Shown here: positions 35,455 to 46,034 of the stretch, piece by piece
How positions within the stretch are numbered: the first letter of the stretch is position 1
How the letters are laid out: each line of letters opens with the position of its first letter
Assembly: GCF_003129465.1 (NCBI RefSeq)
Contig: NZ_QFFF01000001.1
Span: 1,473,501-1,537,500, forward strand
Direction: 5' to 3'
Source of the DNA: Sphingosinicella humi
GTDB taxonomy: Bacteria > Pseudomonadota > Alphaproteobacteria > Sphingomonadales > Sphingomonadaceae
Length of the DNA: 64,000 bases
Notes under the pieces: generated by a model
Database searches by the model: none
Told to the model about the DNA's origin: nothing
What the model saw: only the letters and a program-made list of their open reading frames with translations
Translations under genes and position numbers: made by a program

Positions 35455-35768
35455 CAGTGGATCAGCTTCAGGCCGGCGATGCAGGCGACGATGCCGAAGA
35501 TGAGCGCGACGCGAAGCGCTCCGGCAGGCTCCTGGAAGAAGAAGATGCCCACCAGCACCGTGCCGACCGCGCCGATCCCGCCCCAGACGGCGTAGGCGGT
35601 CCCCATCGCGATGTTGCGGGAGGCAAGCTCGAGGAGCCCCATCGACAGGGCCACCGAAACGAGGAAGCCGATCGTCCAGGGCACATTCTTGAAGCCGTCG
35701 ACGAAACGCAGGCAGGTGGTGAACCCGACTTCGAAGAATCCGCCCAGGATCAACCAAACCCAAGCCAT
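35454..35768 (-). CDS. Small multidrug resistance (SMR) family transporter, SugE/Gdx-like
   Basis: The 104-residue protein has four membrane helices, the essential Glu in LGGFFEVGFTTCLRF at residue 13 and the GTAYAVWGGIGAVGTVLVGI block of the SMR family. The family exports guanidinium (Gdx) or quaternary cations (QacE/EmrE) with proton antiport. The WxxLxxxxFEV pattern and W in AVW are closer to SugE/Gdx than EmrE, but assignment is not firm. It lies two bases downstream of an EamA transporter and overlaps the TfoX-like gene. Confidence 0.88.
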   Translation of the reverse strand: MAWVWLILGGFFEVGFTTCLRFVDGFKNVPWTIGFLVSVALSMGLLELASRNIAMGTAYAVWGGIGAVGTVLVGIFFFQEPAGALRVALIFGIVACIAGLKLIH

Positions 35769-35770
35769 GG

Positions 35771-36664
35771 TCACAGCGCCGCCTCCATTTCCGCGATCGA
35801 GACCGGGCGCCGCCGCGCCGCGATGATGCAGGCGGCGACGATCATGCCGGCGCCGAGCAGGGTCAAGGGCCGCACCGGCTCGGCGAAGACAAGCAGGCCG
35901 AGGATGCTCGCCCAGATGAAGGCCGTATATTCGACCGGCGCCAGATGCTGGGCTTCCGCCCGGGCGTAGGCCCAGGACAGCAGCATCAGCGACACGAAGG
36001 CGAGCAACGCCGCCCCGGCCAGCGCGGGTACCTGCGGCGGCGTCGGCACCACCGCCAGCACCGGCGCGGCGACGAGGAAGCAGGCGCTCATGATGAGGCT
36101 CATGAAGAAGGCGATCTCGAGCGGCTTCGCCACCAGCGCCTGCTGGCGCATCAGGATGATGTTGTAGGCATAGAGGCCGGCGGAGGCGAGGATGGCGAGG
36201 GCGCCGCGGAACGCCTCGGGGCCGAGGTCCGACTGCGCCTGGCCGGACAGGATGACGAGCACGCCGGCAAAGCCGAGCAGGGAGGCGAGGATCGCCTGCC
36301 GCTCGATCCTCTCCTTCAACAGCCAGGCGGCGAGATGGAGGGCGATGAGCGGCGCCACGAAGGAGAGCGCCACTCCCTGCGCCAGCGGCACTCGCGCGAG
36401 GCCCCAGAAGAAGAGGATCGCCATCGCCGCCGAAAGGACGCCGCGCAGCATGTGGAGCCGCGCGACCTGCGGCCCGGGCCAGGGGTTGCCGCGGGCAAAG
36501 AAGATCAGGCCGCCGATGACGGCACCCGCCAGCGTCCGCCACAGCAGGGCGTTGTAGGCGCCCATCTCGATCGACAGCCCCTTCATCAGGGCGTCCATCG
36601 TGGAGAAGGCGGCGATGCCGAGGGAGGCGACGGCGAAGGCGGTCGCCGTGGAAACGGGTTTCAC
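35771..36664 (-). CDS. EamA-like (DMT superfamily) transporter
   Basis: The 297-residue protein has ten predicted membrane helices in two EamA repeats, with the usual FSTMDALMKGL opening, RTLAGAVIGGL and a mid-chain ASAGLYAYNIILMRQQ. DMT transporters of this size export amino acids or metabolites. The substrate is unknown. It is first in a three-gene unit with the SMR and TfoX-like genes, each spaced by two bases or less. Confidence 0.88.
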   Translation of the reverse strand: MKPVSTATAFAVASLGIAAFSTMDALMKGLSIEMGAYNALLWRTLAGAVIGGLIFFARGNPWPGPQVARLHMLRGVLSAAMAILFFWGLARVPLAQGVALSFVAPLIALHLAAWLLKERIERQAILASLLGFAGVLVILSGQAQSDLGPEAFRGALAILASAGLYAYNIILMRQQALVAKPLEIAFFMSLIMSACFLVAAPVLAVVPTPPQVPALAGAALLAFVSLMLLSWAYARAEAQHLAPVEYTAFIWASILGLLVFAEPVRPLTLLGAGMIVAACIIAARRRPVSIAEMEAAL

Positions 36665-36674
36665 AGCCCTATCG

Positions 36675-36760
36675 CGTCATCCCGGCGAGAGCCGGGACCC
36701 AAGAATACGGCGCGGGCAGGACGGAAACGACAATGTTCTTGGGCCCCGGCGTCCGCCGGG
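36675..36760. repeat. Interspersed palindromic element, family B copy 2 (decayed)
   Basis: The left arm CGTCATCCCGGCGAGAGCC matches the family B copy at 658, and TTCTTGGGCCCCGGCGTCC in the right part matches its inverted end with several changes. It occupies the gap between the EamA and ispG genes; no separate gene is seen there. Confidence 0.7.
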
Positions 36761-36775
36761 TTGCCGGTGGTCTCG

Positions 36776-37903
36776 TCATTCCGCGGCGTGGGCGACGGAA
36801 TCGTCGGTGCCGGCTTCGATCTCGGCGGCCTTCGCTTCGACCAGCTTCACGATATGGTCGACCATGTCCTCGTCGCGGACATGATGGTCGGTGACGCCGG
36901 AGAGATAGACCATATGCTTGCCCTGGCCGCCGCCGGTGATGCCGATGTCGGTCTCGCGCGCCTCGCCCGGGCCGTTGACGACGCAGCCGAGGACCGAAAG
37001 CGACATGGGCGTCCGGATGTGGGAGAGGCGCTCCTCCAGCGTCTGGACGGTGCGAATGACGTCGAAACCCTGGCGCGCGCACGACGGGCAGGAGACGACG
37101 CGGACGCCGCGGTTGCGGATTCCGAGGCTCTTCAGAATCTCGAAGCCGACGCGGACCTCCTCCTCGGGCTCGGCCGAGAGCGAGACGCGGATCGTGTCGC
37201 CGATGCCGAACCAGAGCAGCGAGCCGATGCCGATCGCCGATTTGACGGTGCCGCCGCGCGCCCCGCCCGCCTCGGTGATGCCGAGGTGGAGCGGGCAGTC
37301 GACGGCTTCGGCGAGCTGCTGATAGGCGGCGACGGCGAGGAAGACGTCGCTCGCCTTCACCGCTACCTTGTATTCGCGGAAATCCTGGTCCTCGAGCAGC
37401 TTGATATGGTCGAGCGCGCTCTCGACCAGCGCCTCGGGGCAAGGCTCGCCATATTTTTCGAGCAGGTCCTTCTCGAGGCTGCCGGCGTTGACGCCGATCC
37501 GCATCGCGCAGCCATTGGCCTTCGCCGCGCGCACGACTTCGGCGACCCGCGCCTCGGAGCCGATATTGCCCGGGTTGATGCGCAAACAGGCCGCGCCCGC
37601 GTCCGCCGCTTCCAGCGCGCGCTTATAGTGGAAATGAATGTCGGCTACGATCGGCACCCGCGCCGCACGGACGATCTGCTTCAGCGCCGCCGTCGAATCC
37701 TCATCGGGACAGGAGACGCGGATGATGTCCGCGCCCGCTTCCTCGCAGCGCCTGATCTGGTCGATCGTCGCCTTGGCGTCGGCGGTGATCGTGTTGGTCA
37801 TCGTCTGGACGGTGACGGGCGCGCCGCCGCCGACAGGCACGCTGCCGACCATGATCTGACGCGATGGGCGCCGCGCTATGTCTCGCCAGGGGCGAACGGA
37901 CAT
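36776..37903 (-). CDS. ispG: 4-hydroxy-3-methylbut-2-en-1-yl diphosphate synthase
   Basis: The 375-residue enzyme carries out the sixth step of the MEP isoprenoid pathway, reducing MEcPP to HMBPP with a [4Fe-4S] cluster. The barrel has [30 protein letters not shown] and LRINPGNIG; cluster Cys residues are in [10 protein letters not shown] and [11 protein letters not shown] near the C-terminus. ATG 37903 is chosen over an upstream in-frame ATG because GGAG lies seven bases before it and it gives the known N-terminus. Confidence 0.97.
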   Translation of the reverse strand: MSVRPWRDIARRPSRQIMVGSVPVGGGAPVTVQTMTNTITADAKATIDQIRRCEEAGADIIRVSCPDEDSTAALKQIVRAARVPIVADIHFHYKRALEAADAGAACLRINPGNIGSEARVAEVVRAAKANGCAMRIGVNAGSLEKDLLEKYGEPCPEALVESALDHIKLLEDQDFREYKVAVKASDVFLAVAAYQQLAEAVDCPLHLGITEAGGARGGTVKSAIGIGSLLWFGIGDTIRVSLSAEPEEEVRVGFEILKSLGIRNRGVRVVSCPSCARQGFDVIRTVQTLEERLSHIRTPMSLSVLGCVVNGPGEARETDIGITGGGQGKHMVYLSGVTDHHVRDEDMVDHIVKLVEAKAAEIEAGTDDSVAHAAE

Positions 37904-38005
37904 GATGAAACTCCATGGGTGGTTCGGCCGATATAGAGAGGGAAGGTGACGGGCGAAAGTCTCGGAACCTAATGGAGGACGAACGATGCACGGCAAGGCG
38001 GCGAG

Positions 38006-38545
38006 ATGACCCTACCTTTCTTCACTGTCGGCCACTCCACCCGGAGTATCGAGGCCTTCGTCGAGCTGCTGCGGGCCGGCGAGGTCGCCATGGTCGTCGA
38101 TATCCGCACCGTGCCGCGCTCGCGCACCAATCCCCAATATAATCTCGATGCGCTGCCCGACTCGCTGGCGACCTATCAGATCGGCCACACCCGCATCGAG
38201 GCGCTGGGTGGTCTGCGCGGCAAATCTCGGGAGGTGCCGCCGGAGGTGAATGGCTGGTGGGAGAATCAAAGCTTCCACAATTATGCCGACTACGCCCTGT
38301 CGGACGAATTCCGGCACGGCCTCGAAAAGTTGCTTGCGCTCGGCCGGGAGCGGCGGCTTGCCATGATGTGTTCCGAAGCGGTCTGGTGGCGCTGCCACCG
38401 CCGAATCGTCGCCGACTATCTCCTTCTCGGAGGCGAGGCGGTGTTCCACCTGATGGGCGACGACCGTGTGACGCCCGCAAAAATGACGCCGGCCGCGCGC
38501 GAGACAGGAGGCACGATCACCTATCCGGCAGCGTCAGCCGCTTGA
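38006..38545 (+). CDS. DUF488 domain protein
   Basis: The 179-residue protein is a DUF488 domain: [16 protein letters not shown] at the start, [16 protein letters not shown] and the [13 protein letters not shown] motif near residue 125. The conserved Cys-x-Glu and Arg-Cys-His-Arg suggest a metal or nucleotide site, but no reaction is established. It stands alone between the divergent ispG gene and the convergent CPBP protease gene. Confidence 0.88.
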   Translation: MTLPFFTVGHSTRSIEAFVELLRAGEVAMVVDIRTVPRSRTNPQYNLDALPDSLATYQIGHTRIEALGGLRGKSREVPPEVNGWWENQSFHNYADYALSDEFRHGLEKLLALGRERRLAMMCSEAVWWRCHRRIVADYLLLGGEAVFHLMGDDRVTPAKMTPAARETGGTITYPAASAA

Positions 38546-38549
38546 TTAC

Positions 38550-39281
38550 TTAGAGCGCGAGCACGGCGGTGGAGGCCAGATGGGCGGACGCATGGGCGAT
38601 CATGGCCGCCTCCAGGCCCTTGCGCCAGAAAAGCCAGCCGAAGAGCAGACCGGGCAAGGCGTTGCCGAGGATCACCGCGCCGACCAGCCATGGCGGCGGC
38701 GAGGGCACCGAGAGGAAAAGCAGCGGCAAGTGCCCGGCGGCGAACAGCAGCGCCGCCGCGGCCGCTCCGGTCCAGTAGCACCAGCCGGGCACGGGTTGGG
38801 AGCGGCCCGGCAATCGCCAGGCCAGCCATGCGACCAGCGACATCACGCCCCAGCGCATCAGCAATTCCTCGGCGATGCCGCCGTAGAGGAGCTTGGTGAC
38901 CAGCGGCACTTCAAACCCCAGGGCCGGGCCGGACGCCACGCCCGCCATCCGTGCCTCCCAAAGGCCAGCATAGGCGACGAGGATTGCGGCCACCAAAAGC
39001 CCAACGATGATGGCGGCGGGCAGCTGTTCGCGAACGACAGGGCGCCACGGGCGACGCTCGGCCCAGGCGCGGATAAGCGGAGCGTCGAGCCCGCTCCGGG
39101 GTGCGAGCCAGGCGCCGAGGGCCGTCGCCACCAGAATGAGCAGCGCGGGCTGCACCGTCGCCAACGCGCGCAGCGCGAGCGGCGGCCAGGCTGTGGGCGC
39201 GAGCTTCTCCACCGGAAGCAGGAGCAGGGACGCCGCCCCGGCAAGGCCCAACAGCATCAGGCGCAACGTTATGCCACTCAT
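38550..39281 (-). CDS. CPBP family intramembrane metalloprotease
   Basis: The 243-residue membrane protein has about seven hydrophobic segments and the CPBP (Abi/CAAX) motifs: the EExxxR in GIAEELLMRWGV near residue 148, AAGHLPLL and a final HASAHL. These residues form the glutamate/histidine site of Rce1-like proteases. Bacterial members process small peptides or act in self-immunity; the target is not known. ATG 39281 is favoured; an in-frame ATG ten codons upstream adds a charged N-terminus. Confidence 0.85.
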   Translation of the reverse strand: MSGITLRLMLLGLAGAASLLLLPVEKLAPTAWPPLALRALATVQPALLILVATALGAWLAPRSGLDAPLIRAWAERRPWRPVVREQLPAAIIVGLLVAAILVAYAGLWEARMAGVASGPALGFEVPLVTKLLYGGIAEELLMRWGVMSLVAWLAWRLPGRSQPVPGWCYWTGAAAAALLFAAGHLPLLFLSVPSPPPWLVGAVILGNALPGLLFGWLFWRKGLEAAMIAHASAHLASTAVLAL

Positions 39282-39433
39282 CCATTTCCCCCTGTCTCTG
39301 GCACTGGGCACCGCCTGAGCCGTCCCCGCTCGATATCGTGCAGCTAAGGATGCAGAGGGCGGAAAGGCAACTGGAGCGGCGATTGCTTTTGCTCCACTTC
39401 TGCTATGAGCGCAGGAACAAGGGAGAGGGACAT

Positions 39434-40426
39434 ATGCGTTTGTTTTTGCTGATCGGAGCCTTGATGATGACCACCGCCGCCCATGCCGCCCAGCCTTCCG
39501 GTGACGGGAAGACCGACTGGAAGCTCGTCATCCATGGCGGCGCCGGTGTGATCGAGCGGAGTCGGCTGAAGCCCGAGCAGGAGAAGGAGATACGCGCGGC
39601 GCTGGACCTGGCACTGCAGACGGGCTCCAAGATCCTGGCATCCGGCGGCGATTCGCTGGATGCGGTCGAGGCGGCGGTGAAGGTCCTGGAGAATGATCCG
39701 AACTTCAACGCCGGCCGCGGCGCCGTCTTCACCTATGACGGCACCAACGAGATGGACTCCGCGATCATGGACGGCGAGACTCGCAATGCCGGCGCCGTCG
39801 CCGGCGTCACCGCCACCAAGAATCCGATCAGCCTCGCCCGCGCGGTGATGGAGGATAGCCCGCATGTCATGCTGAGCGGCGAGGGCGCCAACCAGTTCTC
39901 GAAGGAGCAGGGGTTGGAGCAGGCGCCGCCCGAATATTTCGCGACGCCCGAACGTCGCCGCCAACTCGACGAGCTGAAGGCGAGGAAGCTCAGCTGGTTC
40001 GACGTCGATCTCAAATATGGCACGGTCGGCGCGGTCGCGCTCGACACGAAGGGCCATGTCGCCGCCGCCACCTCGACGGGAGGGCTCACCGGCAAGCGCT
40101 GGGACCGGATCGGCGATTCCCCGATCATCGGCGCCGGCACCTATGCCGACGACCGCGCCTGCGCCGTCTCCGCGACGGGAGCGGGCGAATATTTCATCCG
40201 CGCCGGCGTCGCCCACGAGATCTGCGCCCGCATTCGGATGAAGGGCGATGGCGGCAAGGAAGCGGCCGACGCGGTGATGGCCGAAGTGAAGGCGCTGGGC
40301 GGCGACGGCGGCGTCATCGTGGTGACGCCCAAGGGCGAGGCGACCTGGTCATTCAACACGCCTGGTATGTATCGCGGCAAGGCCAGTGCCGAAGGGCGGA
40401 CCGTGGCCATTTTCGGAGACGAGTAG
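39434..40426 (+). CDS. Exported isoaspartyl peptidase / L-asparaginase (Ntn hydrolase)
   Basis: The 330-residue protein has a signal peptide (cleavage near AHAAQP) and an asparaginase type 2 fold. It has LVIHGGAGVI near the mature start, FNAGRGAVFT, and the autocleavage site before the catalytic Thr in KYGTVGAVALD near residue 195. The family removes isoaspartyl residues from peptides and hydrolyses asparagine. ATG 39434 has GGGAGAGGGA directly upstream. It is convergent with pal across a 73-base gap that contains a hairpin repeat. Confidence 0.93.
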   Translation: MRLFLLIGALMMTTAAHAAQPSGDGKTDWKLVIHGGAGVIERSRLKPEQEKEIRAALDLALQTGSKILASGGDSLDAVEAAVKVLENDPNFNAGRGAVFTYDGTNEMDSAIMDGETRNAGAVAGVTATKNPISLARAVMEDSPHVMLSGEGANQFSKEQGLEQAPPEYFATPERRRQLDELKARKLSWFDVDLKYGTVGAVALDTKGHVAAATSTGGLTGKRWDRIGDSPIIGAGTYADDRACAVSATGAGEYFIRAGVAHEICARIRMKGDGGKEAADAVMAEVKALGGDGGVIVVTPKGEATWSFNTPGMYRGKASAEGRTVAIFGDE

Positions 40427-40439
40427 GTCCTCGGCCAAC

Positions 40440-40490
40440 GCCGGGGCCCGGCCCCTAAGCAGACAAGCTGGGCCCCGGCTTTCGCCGGGG
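40440..40490. repeat. GC-rich inverted repeat and hairpin between convergent genes (family B relic)
   Basis: GCCGGGGCCC at 40440-40449 is the inverse of GGGCCCCGGC at 40470-40479, and CCCCGGC at 40473-40479 also pairs with GCCGGGG at 40484-40490 around a TTTC loop. The CCCCGGCTTTCGCCGGGG core matches the arm of family B elements. It lies between the convergent asparaginase and pal genes and may terminate both; there is no T run. Confidence 0.6.
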
Positions 40491-40499
40491 CGCAACCTC

Positions 40500-41021
40500 T
40501 TATTGCGGCACCACCGTTACGGCGCGGCGGTTCTGGGCCCAGGCGGATTCGTTGGAGCCGAGCGCCTCGGGCCGCTCCTTGCCCCAGCTGACCACGTTCA
40601 GCCGCGACGCCGGGACGCCGCGCGAGACGAGGTAGTTCTTGGCCGAGTTGGCGCGGCGGTCGCCGAGCGCCAGGTTATATTCGCGGGTGCCGCGTTCGTC
40701 GGCATGGCCTTCGATCGTGACATTGACCGAGGGGTTGGCGAGCAGCCACTGCGCCTGGGTGTCGAGCACGGCCCGCGCCTGGGCGTCGAGCGTGTGCACG
40801 TCGGTGCCGAAGAAGACCCGGTCCGACGTCACATTCTGCATGAAGTCGGCGCGCGAGCCGGGGACGATGCCCGTGCCGATCTGGCCCGTGTCGCCGGTGG
40901 TGTCGGTCGGCGCGGTCGGGGCCGACGGCGGCGGCGGCAGTTCCTCCGGCGCCTTCTTGGCGCAGGCGGAAAGGGTGAGCGCCGCGGCGATAGCGGCCGT
41001 GCTGAGCAAATTCCTATTCAT
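40500..41021 (-). CDS. pal: Peptidoglycan-associated lipoprotein Pal
   Basis: The 173-residue lipoprotein has lipobox LSAC at residue 20, a Pro/Thr-rich linker and a C-terminal OmpA-like domain with EGHADERGTREYNLALGDRRA near residue 110. Pal anchors the outer membrane to peptidoglycan and binds TolB; it completes the Tol-Pal machine used in envelope constriction. It follows tolB on the same strand with a 38-base gap. Confidence 0.96.
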   Translation of the reverse strand: MNRNLLSTAAIAAALTLSACAKKAPEELPPPPSAPTAPTDTTGDTGQIGTGIVPGSRADFMQNVTSDRVFFGTDVHTLDAQARAVLDTQAQWLLANPSVNVTIEGHADERGTREYNLALGDRRANSAKNYLVSRGVPASRLNVVSWGKERPEALGSNESAWAQNRRAVTVVPQ

Positions 41022-41059
41022 TCACTTCTCCTGTAAAAACGACGCACTGGTAAATTGTT

Positions 41060-42382
41060 TCAGGGTAGTAACGGCGACCAGGCCGGATCCGATCCATCGA
41101 GCGGTGTCGGGATCCGCCTTTCGTTGACGCCGGTGAGATCCACGGACCAGAGATCGGTGCGGCCGGAGCCCTGGGCGGTTCGGAAGAACATGATGACGCG
41201 GCCGTTGGGCGACCAGGTCGGTCCCTCGTCCTGCCAGGCGTTGGTGAGGATGCGCTCGCCCGACCCGTTCGGGCTCATGACGCCAATCCGGAAGCCGCCG
41301 CCGATCTTGGTGAAGGCGATGAGGTCGCCGCGCGGGCTCCACACCGGCGTGGCGTAGCGGCCGCCGCCGAAGCTGATCCGGCGCTGGTTCGAACCATCGG
41401 CGTTCATCACATAAAGCTGTTGCCCACCGCCGCGGTCGCTTTCGAAGACGATCTGGCGGCCGTCGGGCGAATAGCTGCCGCCGGTGTCGATGCCGGGCGC
41501 GTTGGTGAGGCGCTGCGGCGTGCCGCCGCTCGTCGGCACCCGATAGATGTCGGTATTGCCGCCGACCGACATGGAAAAGACGACGTAGCGGCCATCGGGC
41601 GAGAAGCGCGGGGCGAACGTCATGTTCGGCTGGTTGACCAGCAAGCGCTGCCGCCCGGAGCCGATGTCGTAGACATAGACCCGCGGCCGTTCGCCGTCGT
41701 AGCTCATATAGACGATCGTCTGCATGTTGGGCGCGAAGCGCGGCGTCAGCACCGTCGACTGGCCGTTGGTGAGGAAGCGGTGGTTGGCGCCGTCCTGGTC
41801 CATGATGGCGAGCCGCTTGATGCGGTTGGCCTTGGGGCCGGTCTCCGAGACATAGACGACGCGGCTGTCGAAATAGGGGCCTTCGCCGGTGAGGCGGGTA
41901 TAGACGGTGTCGGCGCATTTGTGCGCGGCGCGACGCCAATATTGCGGCGTCACGACAAAGCCCTGCCGGTCGAGCTCGGTGCGGGCGAAGACATCGTAGA
42001 GATAGCAGCCGACGGTCAGCGTGCCATCGCCATTGGCCTGGACGAAGCCCTGCACCAACGCGGTGGCGCCGGTCCCGGACCAATAGCCGAAATTGGGGGA
42101 GGTCACCTCGGGATAGGAGACGGGCCGCAGCGCACCGGGCCGGATAGGGCTGAACAGGCCGCTGTTGCGAAGGTCATTGGTGACGATCTCCGCCACCTGC
42201 CGGCCAAGCTCGGCGGTGTTGCCGGCCGCGGTCCCGACCGCGTTGGGCGTCGGCATGGGCGGGATGGCGATCGGCATGGGCGCGGCGATGCCGCCCGTGA
42301 TGTCGACCCTGAGGCGCTCCTGGGCGGCCGCCGGCGCCGCCAGCGCGACGGCAGCCAGAATGAACAAAGCTACGGATTTCAT
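41060..42382 (-). CDS. tolB: Tol-Pal system beta-propeller protein TolB
   Basis: The 440-residue periplasmic protein has a signal peptide (cleavage near PAAAQE), the N-terminal TolB domain with [19 protein letters not shown] and six WD40-like PD40 blades such as [15 protein letters not shown]. It links TolA and Pal. ATG 42382 has GGAGAGAG just upstream; an in-frame ATG seven codons earlier is less likely. It is the fourth gene of tolQ-tolR-tolA-tolB-pal, all on the minus strand. Confidence 0.97.
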   Translation of the reverse strand: MKSVALFILAAVALAAPAAAQERLRVDITGGIAAPMPIAIPPMPTPNAVGTAAGNTAELGRQVAEIVTNDLRNSGLFSPIRPGALRPVSYPEVTSPNFGYWSGTGATALVQGFVQANGDGTLTVGCYLYDVFARTELDRQGFVVTPQYWRRAAHKCADTVYTRLTGEGPYFDSRVVYVSETGPKANRIKRLAIMDQDGANHRFLTNGQSTVLTPRFAPNMQTIVYMSYDGERPRVYVYDIGSGRQRLLVNQPNMTFAPRFSPDGRYVVFSMSVGGNTDIYRVPTSGGTPQRLTNAPGIDTGGSYSPDGRQIVFESDRGGGQQLYVMNADGSNQRRISFGGGRYATPVWSPRGDLIAFTKIGGGFRIGVMSPNGSGERILTNAWQDEGPTWSPNGRVIMFFRTAQGSGRTDLWSVDLTGVNERRIPTPLDGSDPAWSPLLP

Positions 42383-42412
42383 ACTCTCTCCAATGCGTCG
42401 CATCTCTTGCCC

Positions 42413-43225
42413 TCAACCCAGCGAGCTCGGCCGGAAGCCGATGTCCATGTCGTCCCAGCCACCTTCATACAGTTCCCCCGGAAGGTCGAGGGGTGCGCAG
42501 CGCAGGATCGCGCGGCGGGCGGCTTCCGCGACCTGGCGCGCATAGTCCCGGTTCGACGGATTGACGCCTTCCTGATCCTGAAGGTTTACGGCGCGCACCG
42601 ATCCGTTGCGGTGAAGCTGGAGCCGGAACACGGTGACGATCTCGTCGATGTCGACACCGCCGGACGGGACGACATAGCAGGGCTTGATCTGCCGGATGAT
42701 GGCTTGGGCGAGGCTCGCCATGTCGCGGCTGCTGACGGCGGCGCGCGGCTTGGTCGCTGTGCCCTGGCTCTTGTCGCTGATGCCCTTCAGGAAATCGTCG
42801 CCGAGGCGGGACGCGCGAGGCTTCTCGCGGGCGCCGCTGCCGCTCGACTTGCTCTCCTTGGGCCGAGCCTTGGGCGCCGGCTTGGACGGCGCGGGCTTTG
42901 CGGCCTCCTTGGGAGTCGGCGCGGGGGCGGGTTCGGGCTCGGCGGCGCGGGGCGCCGGCGTCGGCGCGGGCGCGGGCGCTTCGGCGGGCGCCGACGCGGC
43001 CTCTTCCATCGGCCCGATCTCGGGCGCCATCGCTTCGGCTGGATCCTCCATCTGCGCTTCGGTGACGGCCGCCTGGAGCCCGACCTCATCGACGAAGGAC
43101 ACCTGGATCGGATCGCTTTGCATCGACGGACGGGTGACGGAGGCGAGGCCGAGCGACAGCGCCGCCAGCAGGGCAAGATGCCCCGTGACCGCTACGCCCA
43201 GCCCGGTTGCCTCCGCGCGATCCAT
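42413..43225 (-). CDS. tolA: TolA-like inner membrane protein
   Basis: The 270-residue protein has one N-terminal membrane helix (residues about 10-30), a Pro/Ala/Glu-rich middle that spans residues 60-135, and a C-terminal domain of the TolA/TonB type (LAQAIIRQIKPCYVVPSGG). The linker is shorter and richer in Pro than the long helical domain of E. coli TolA (421 residues), as is usual in alphaproteobacteria. It transmits energy from TolQR to TolB-Pal. Its first base coincides with the last base of the tolR frame. Confidence 0.9.
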   Translation of the reverse strand: MDRAEATGLGVAVTGHLALLAALSLGLASVTRPSMQSDPIQVSFVDEVGLQAAVTEAQMEDPAEAMAPEIGPMEEAASAPAEAPAPAPTPAPRAAEPEPAPAPTPKEAAKPAPSKPAPKARPKESKSSGSGAREKPRASRLGDDFLKGISDKSQGTATKPRAAVSSRDMASLAQAIIRQIKPCYVVPSGGVDIDEIVTVFRLQLHRNGSVRAVNLQDQEGVNPSNRDYARQVAEAARRAILRCAPLDLPGELYEGGWDDMDIGFRPSSLG

Positions 43226-43668
43226 CAGCCCGTCTCGGACCCCTGCGTGCTGACCAGCGCGACCTTGCGCAGTCCGGCGGCGTTGATCTCGCCCATCACG
43301 CGCATGACCAGGCCGTAATCCAACCCGCGATCGGCGCGGAGGAAGATGCGGGGGCCGCCTTCTTCGGTCGCGGACGAGGCGATTTGTGCCAACCTGGCGG
43401 GGAGCTCGGGCTCGCTCACCGGCTGCTCGTCGATGAACAGCGCGCCATTGGCGTCGAGCGAGATCTGGACCGGCTTCTGCTCCTGGTCGAGCGCGCCGGC
43501 CTTGCTGTCGGGCAGGTCGACCGGCACGCCGGCGACGAGCAGGGGCGCCGTCACCATGAAGATGATCAGCAGCACCAGCATCACGTCGACCATCGGCGTG
43601 ACGTTGATCTCCGCCATCGGCGTGCGGCGCTTCTGGCGATGGTCCCCCATGATCGGCCCCATAGCCAT
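43225..43668 (-). CDS. tolR: ExbD/TolR family protein TolR
   Basis: The 147-residue protein has one membrane helix with the proton-relay Asp in PMVDVMLVLLIIFMVTAP near residue 28, preceded by AEINVTP, and a periplasmic domain with IFLRADRGLDYGLVM. TolR with TolQ uses the proton gradient to drive TolA. It lies between tolQ (nine bases away) and tolA (1-base overlap). A second in-frame ATG at codon 7 is possible. Confidence 0.96.
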   Translation of the reverse strand: MAMGPIMGDHRQKRRTPMAEINVTPMVDVMLVLLIIFMVTAPLLVAGVPVDLPDSKAGALDQEQKPVQISLDANGALFIDEQPVSEPELPARLAQIASSATEEGGPRIFLRADRGLDYGLVMRVMGEINAAGLRKVALVSTQGSETG

Positions 43669-43677
43669 GTCAGCCCC

Positions 43678-44369
<692 letters not shown>

Positions 44370-44373
<4 letters not shown>

Positions 44374-44831
44374 GCTTCGCTTTCCCCTTTGAGCTTCTCG
44401 AATTTTTCCACCCAGGCGCGCGGCTGCCGCTTGGGCCTGCCTTCCGGCGAGAGGAAGGCAGCCGTGACGGTCGCGTCGGTCAAGACTTGAGGCCCGCGCA
44501 TGACTCGTTGATGAATGACGCAGGAGGCGGCGCGTACTTCGAGCACGCGGCTCACCACCACCAGCTCGTCGTCGAGCTTCGCCGGCGCCCGATATTTGAT
44601 GTTCGCCTCGGCGACGACGTAGACGCCTTCGCCGCCCTCGAGCGCCGCGCGCTGGTCGACGCCGACCGCGCGGAGCATGTCCGAGCGCGCCCGCTCCATG
44701 AAGCGGAGATAGTTGGCATAGTAGACGACGCCCGCCGTGTCGGTGTCCTCGAAATAGACGCGGAGGGCGAAACGATGGGTGCGGCCGTGGAAGGCGCCCT
44801 CATAGGGCCGATCGCGGAGCGGTTCGGTCAT
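44370..44831 (-). CDS. ybgC: Tol-Pal associated acyl-CoA thioesterase YbgC
   Basis: The 153-residue hot-dog fold thioesterase has the active-site motif VYFEDTDTAGVVYYANYL with the catalytic Asp near residue 30. YbgC hydrolyses short-chain acyl-CoA or acyl-ACP and is almost always the first gene of the tol-pal operon, as here. ATG 44831 is favoured by length; an in-frame ATG seven codons upstream is possible. The stop overlaps tolQ. Confidence 0.95.
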
Positions 44832-44908
44832 GCCAGGTCTCTCTAGCAGCATTAACCTTTGGGTGAAGGCCCGAGCGCCGTTTGGCGCCCATCATCGACG
44901 AGCCGAGC

Positions 44909-45937
44909 CTATTTGGCGTCGAACAGCCCTTCCTGCTCCGATCGCGGCGGGGTCAACCCGAGATGGGTCCAGCCGCGGCCGTTGAGGCAGCGGCCGCGGG
45001 CGGTGCGGGCGATGAGGCCGAGCTGAATGAGATAGGGCTCGATCACTTCCTCGATCGTGTCGCGCGGTTCGGACAGGCCGGCGGCGAGCGTCTCCACGCC
45101 CACCGGCCCGCCCTTGTAGATGTCGGCGATCATGTTGAGATAGCGCCGGTCCATGGCATCGAGGCCGAGCTCGTCCACTTCCATCCGCGTGAGGGCGCCG
45201 TCGGCGGCCCGGGCGTCGACCCGGTCGTCGCCGGTCGCATGGGCGAAATCCCGCACCCGCCTCAGCAGCCGCCCGGCGATGCGCGGGGTGCCGCGCGAGC
45301 GGCGGGCGATCTCGGTGGCGCCGTCGTCGGTGAGGTCTAGCTCCATCAGGCCCGCGGCGCGCCTCACCACCTTCTCCAGCTCCTCCACGGTGTAGAAGCT
45401 GAGCCGCACCGGAATGCCGAAGCGGTCTCGGAGCGGCGTCGTGAGCAGCCCCTGGCGCGTCGTCGCGCCGACCAGGGTGAACTTGGGCAGGTCGATCCGG
45501 ACCGACCGGGCCGACGGTCCCTCGCCGATCATCAGGTCAAGCGCCCGATCCTCCATCGCTGGGTAGAGCACTTCCTCGACCGCCGGATTGAGCCGGTGAA
45601 TCTCGTCGATGAACAGGACGTCGCCATCCTCGAGATTGGTGAGCAACGCGGCCAAGTCACCCGACTTGGCGATGACCGGGCCCGAGGTGGCGCGAAATCC
45701 GACGCCGAGCTCCCGCGCGATGATCTGGGCCAGGGTCGTCTTGCCGAGCCCCGGCGGTCCGAAGAACAGCACATGATCGAGCGCGTCGCCGCGCGCCTTG
45801 GCGGCATTGATGAAGACCCGCAAATTCTCCCGTGCTGCGCGTTGACCGACGAAATCGTCGAGCGTCTTCGGCCTCAGCGCCGCATCGAGGTCCTCGGGGC
45901 GGCGGTCGCCGGTGATGATGCGTTCGGGTTGCTCCAC
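44909..45937 (-). CDS. ruvB: Holliday junction branch migration helicase RuvB
   Basis: The 342-residue AAA+ ATPase has [12 protein letters not shown] at its N-terminus, Walker [13 protein letters not shown], Walker [10 protein letters not shown], sensor GATTRQGLL and a C-terminal winged helix ([14 protein letters not shown]-like, here [16 protein letters not shown]). It forms hexamers that drive branch migration with RuvA. Length is normal. It is transcribed ahead of ybgC on the minus strand and separated from ruvA and ruvC by an M19-like gene on the plus strand. Confidence 0.98.
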   Translation of the reverse strand: MEQPERIITGDRRPEDLDAALRPKTLDDFVGQRAARENLRVFINAAKARGDALDHVLFFGPPGLGKTTLAQIIARELGVGFRATSGPVIAKSGDLAALLTNLEDGDVLFIDEIHRLNPAVEEVLYPAMEDRALDLMIGEGPSARSVRIDLPKFTLVGATTRQGLLTTPLRDRFGIPVRLSFYTVEELEKVVRRAAGLMELDLTDDGATEIARRSRGTPRIAGRLLRRVRDFAHATGDDRVDARAADGALTRMEVDELGLDAMDRRYLNMIADIYKGGPVGVETLAAGLSEPRDTIEEVIEPYLIQLGLIARTARGRCLNGRGWTHLGLTPPRSEQEGLFDAK

Positions 45938-46034
45938 GCGGGCCAGCTTTAGCGCAACGGGACCCCCTGTCCATAACCAGGTTGAGCCGCCGGCCTGGCT
46001 CGCTTAGGCTCGCCGAAAAGAGGGGAGGGACGTC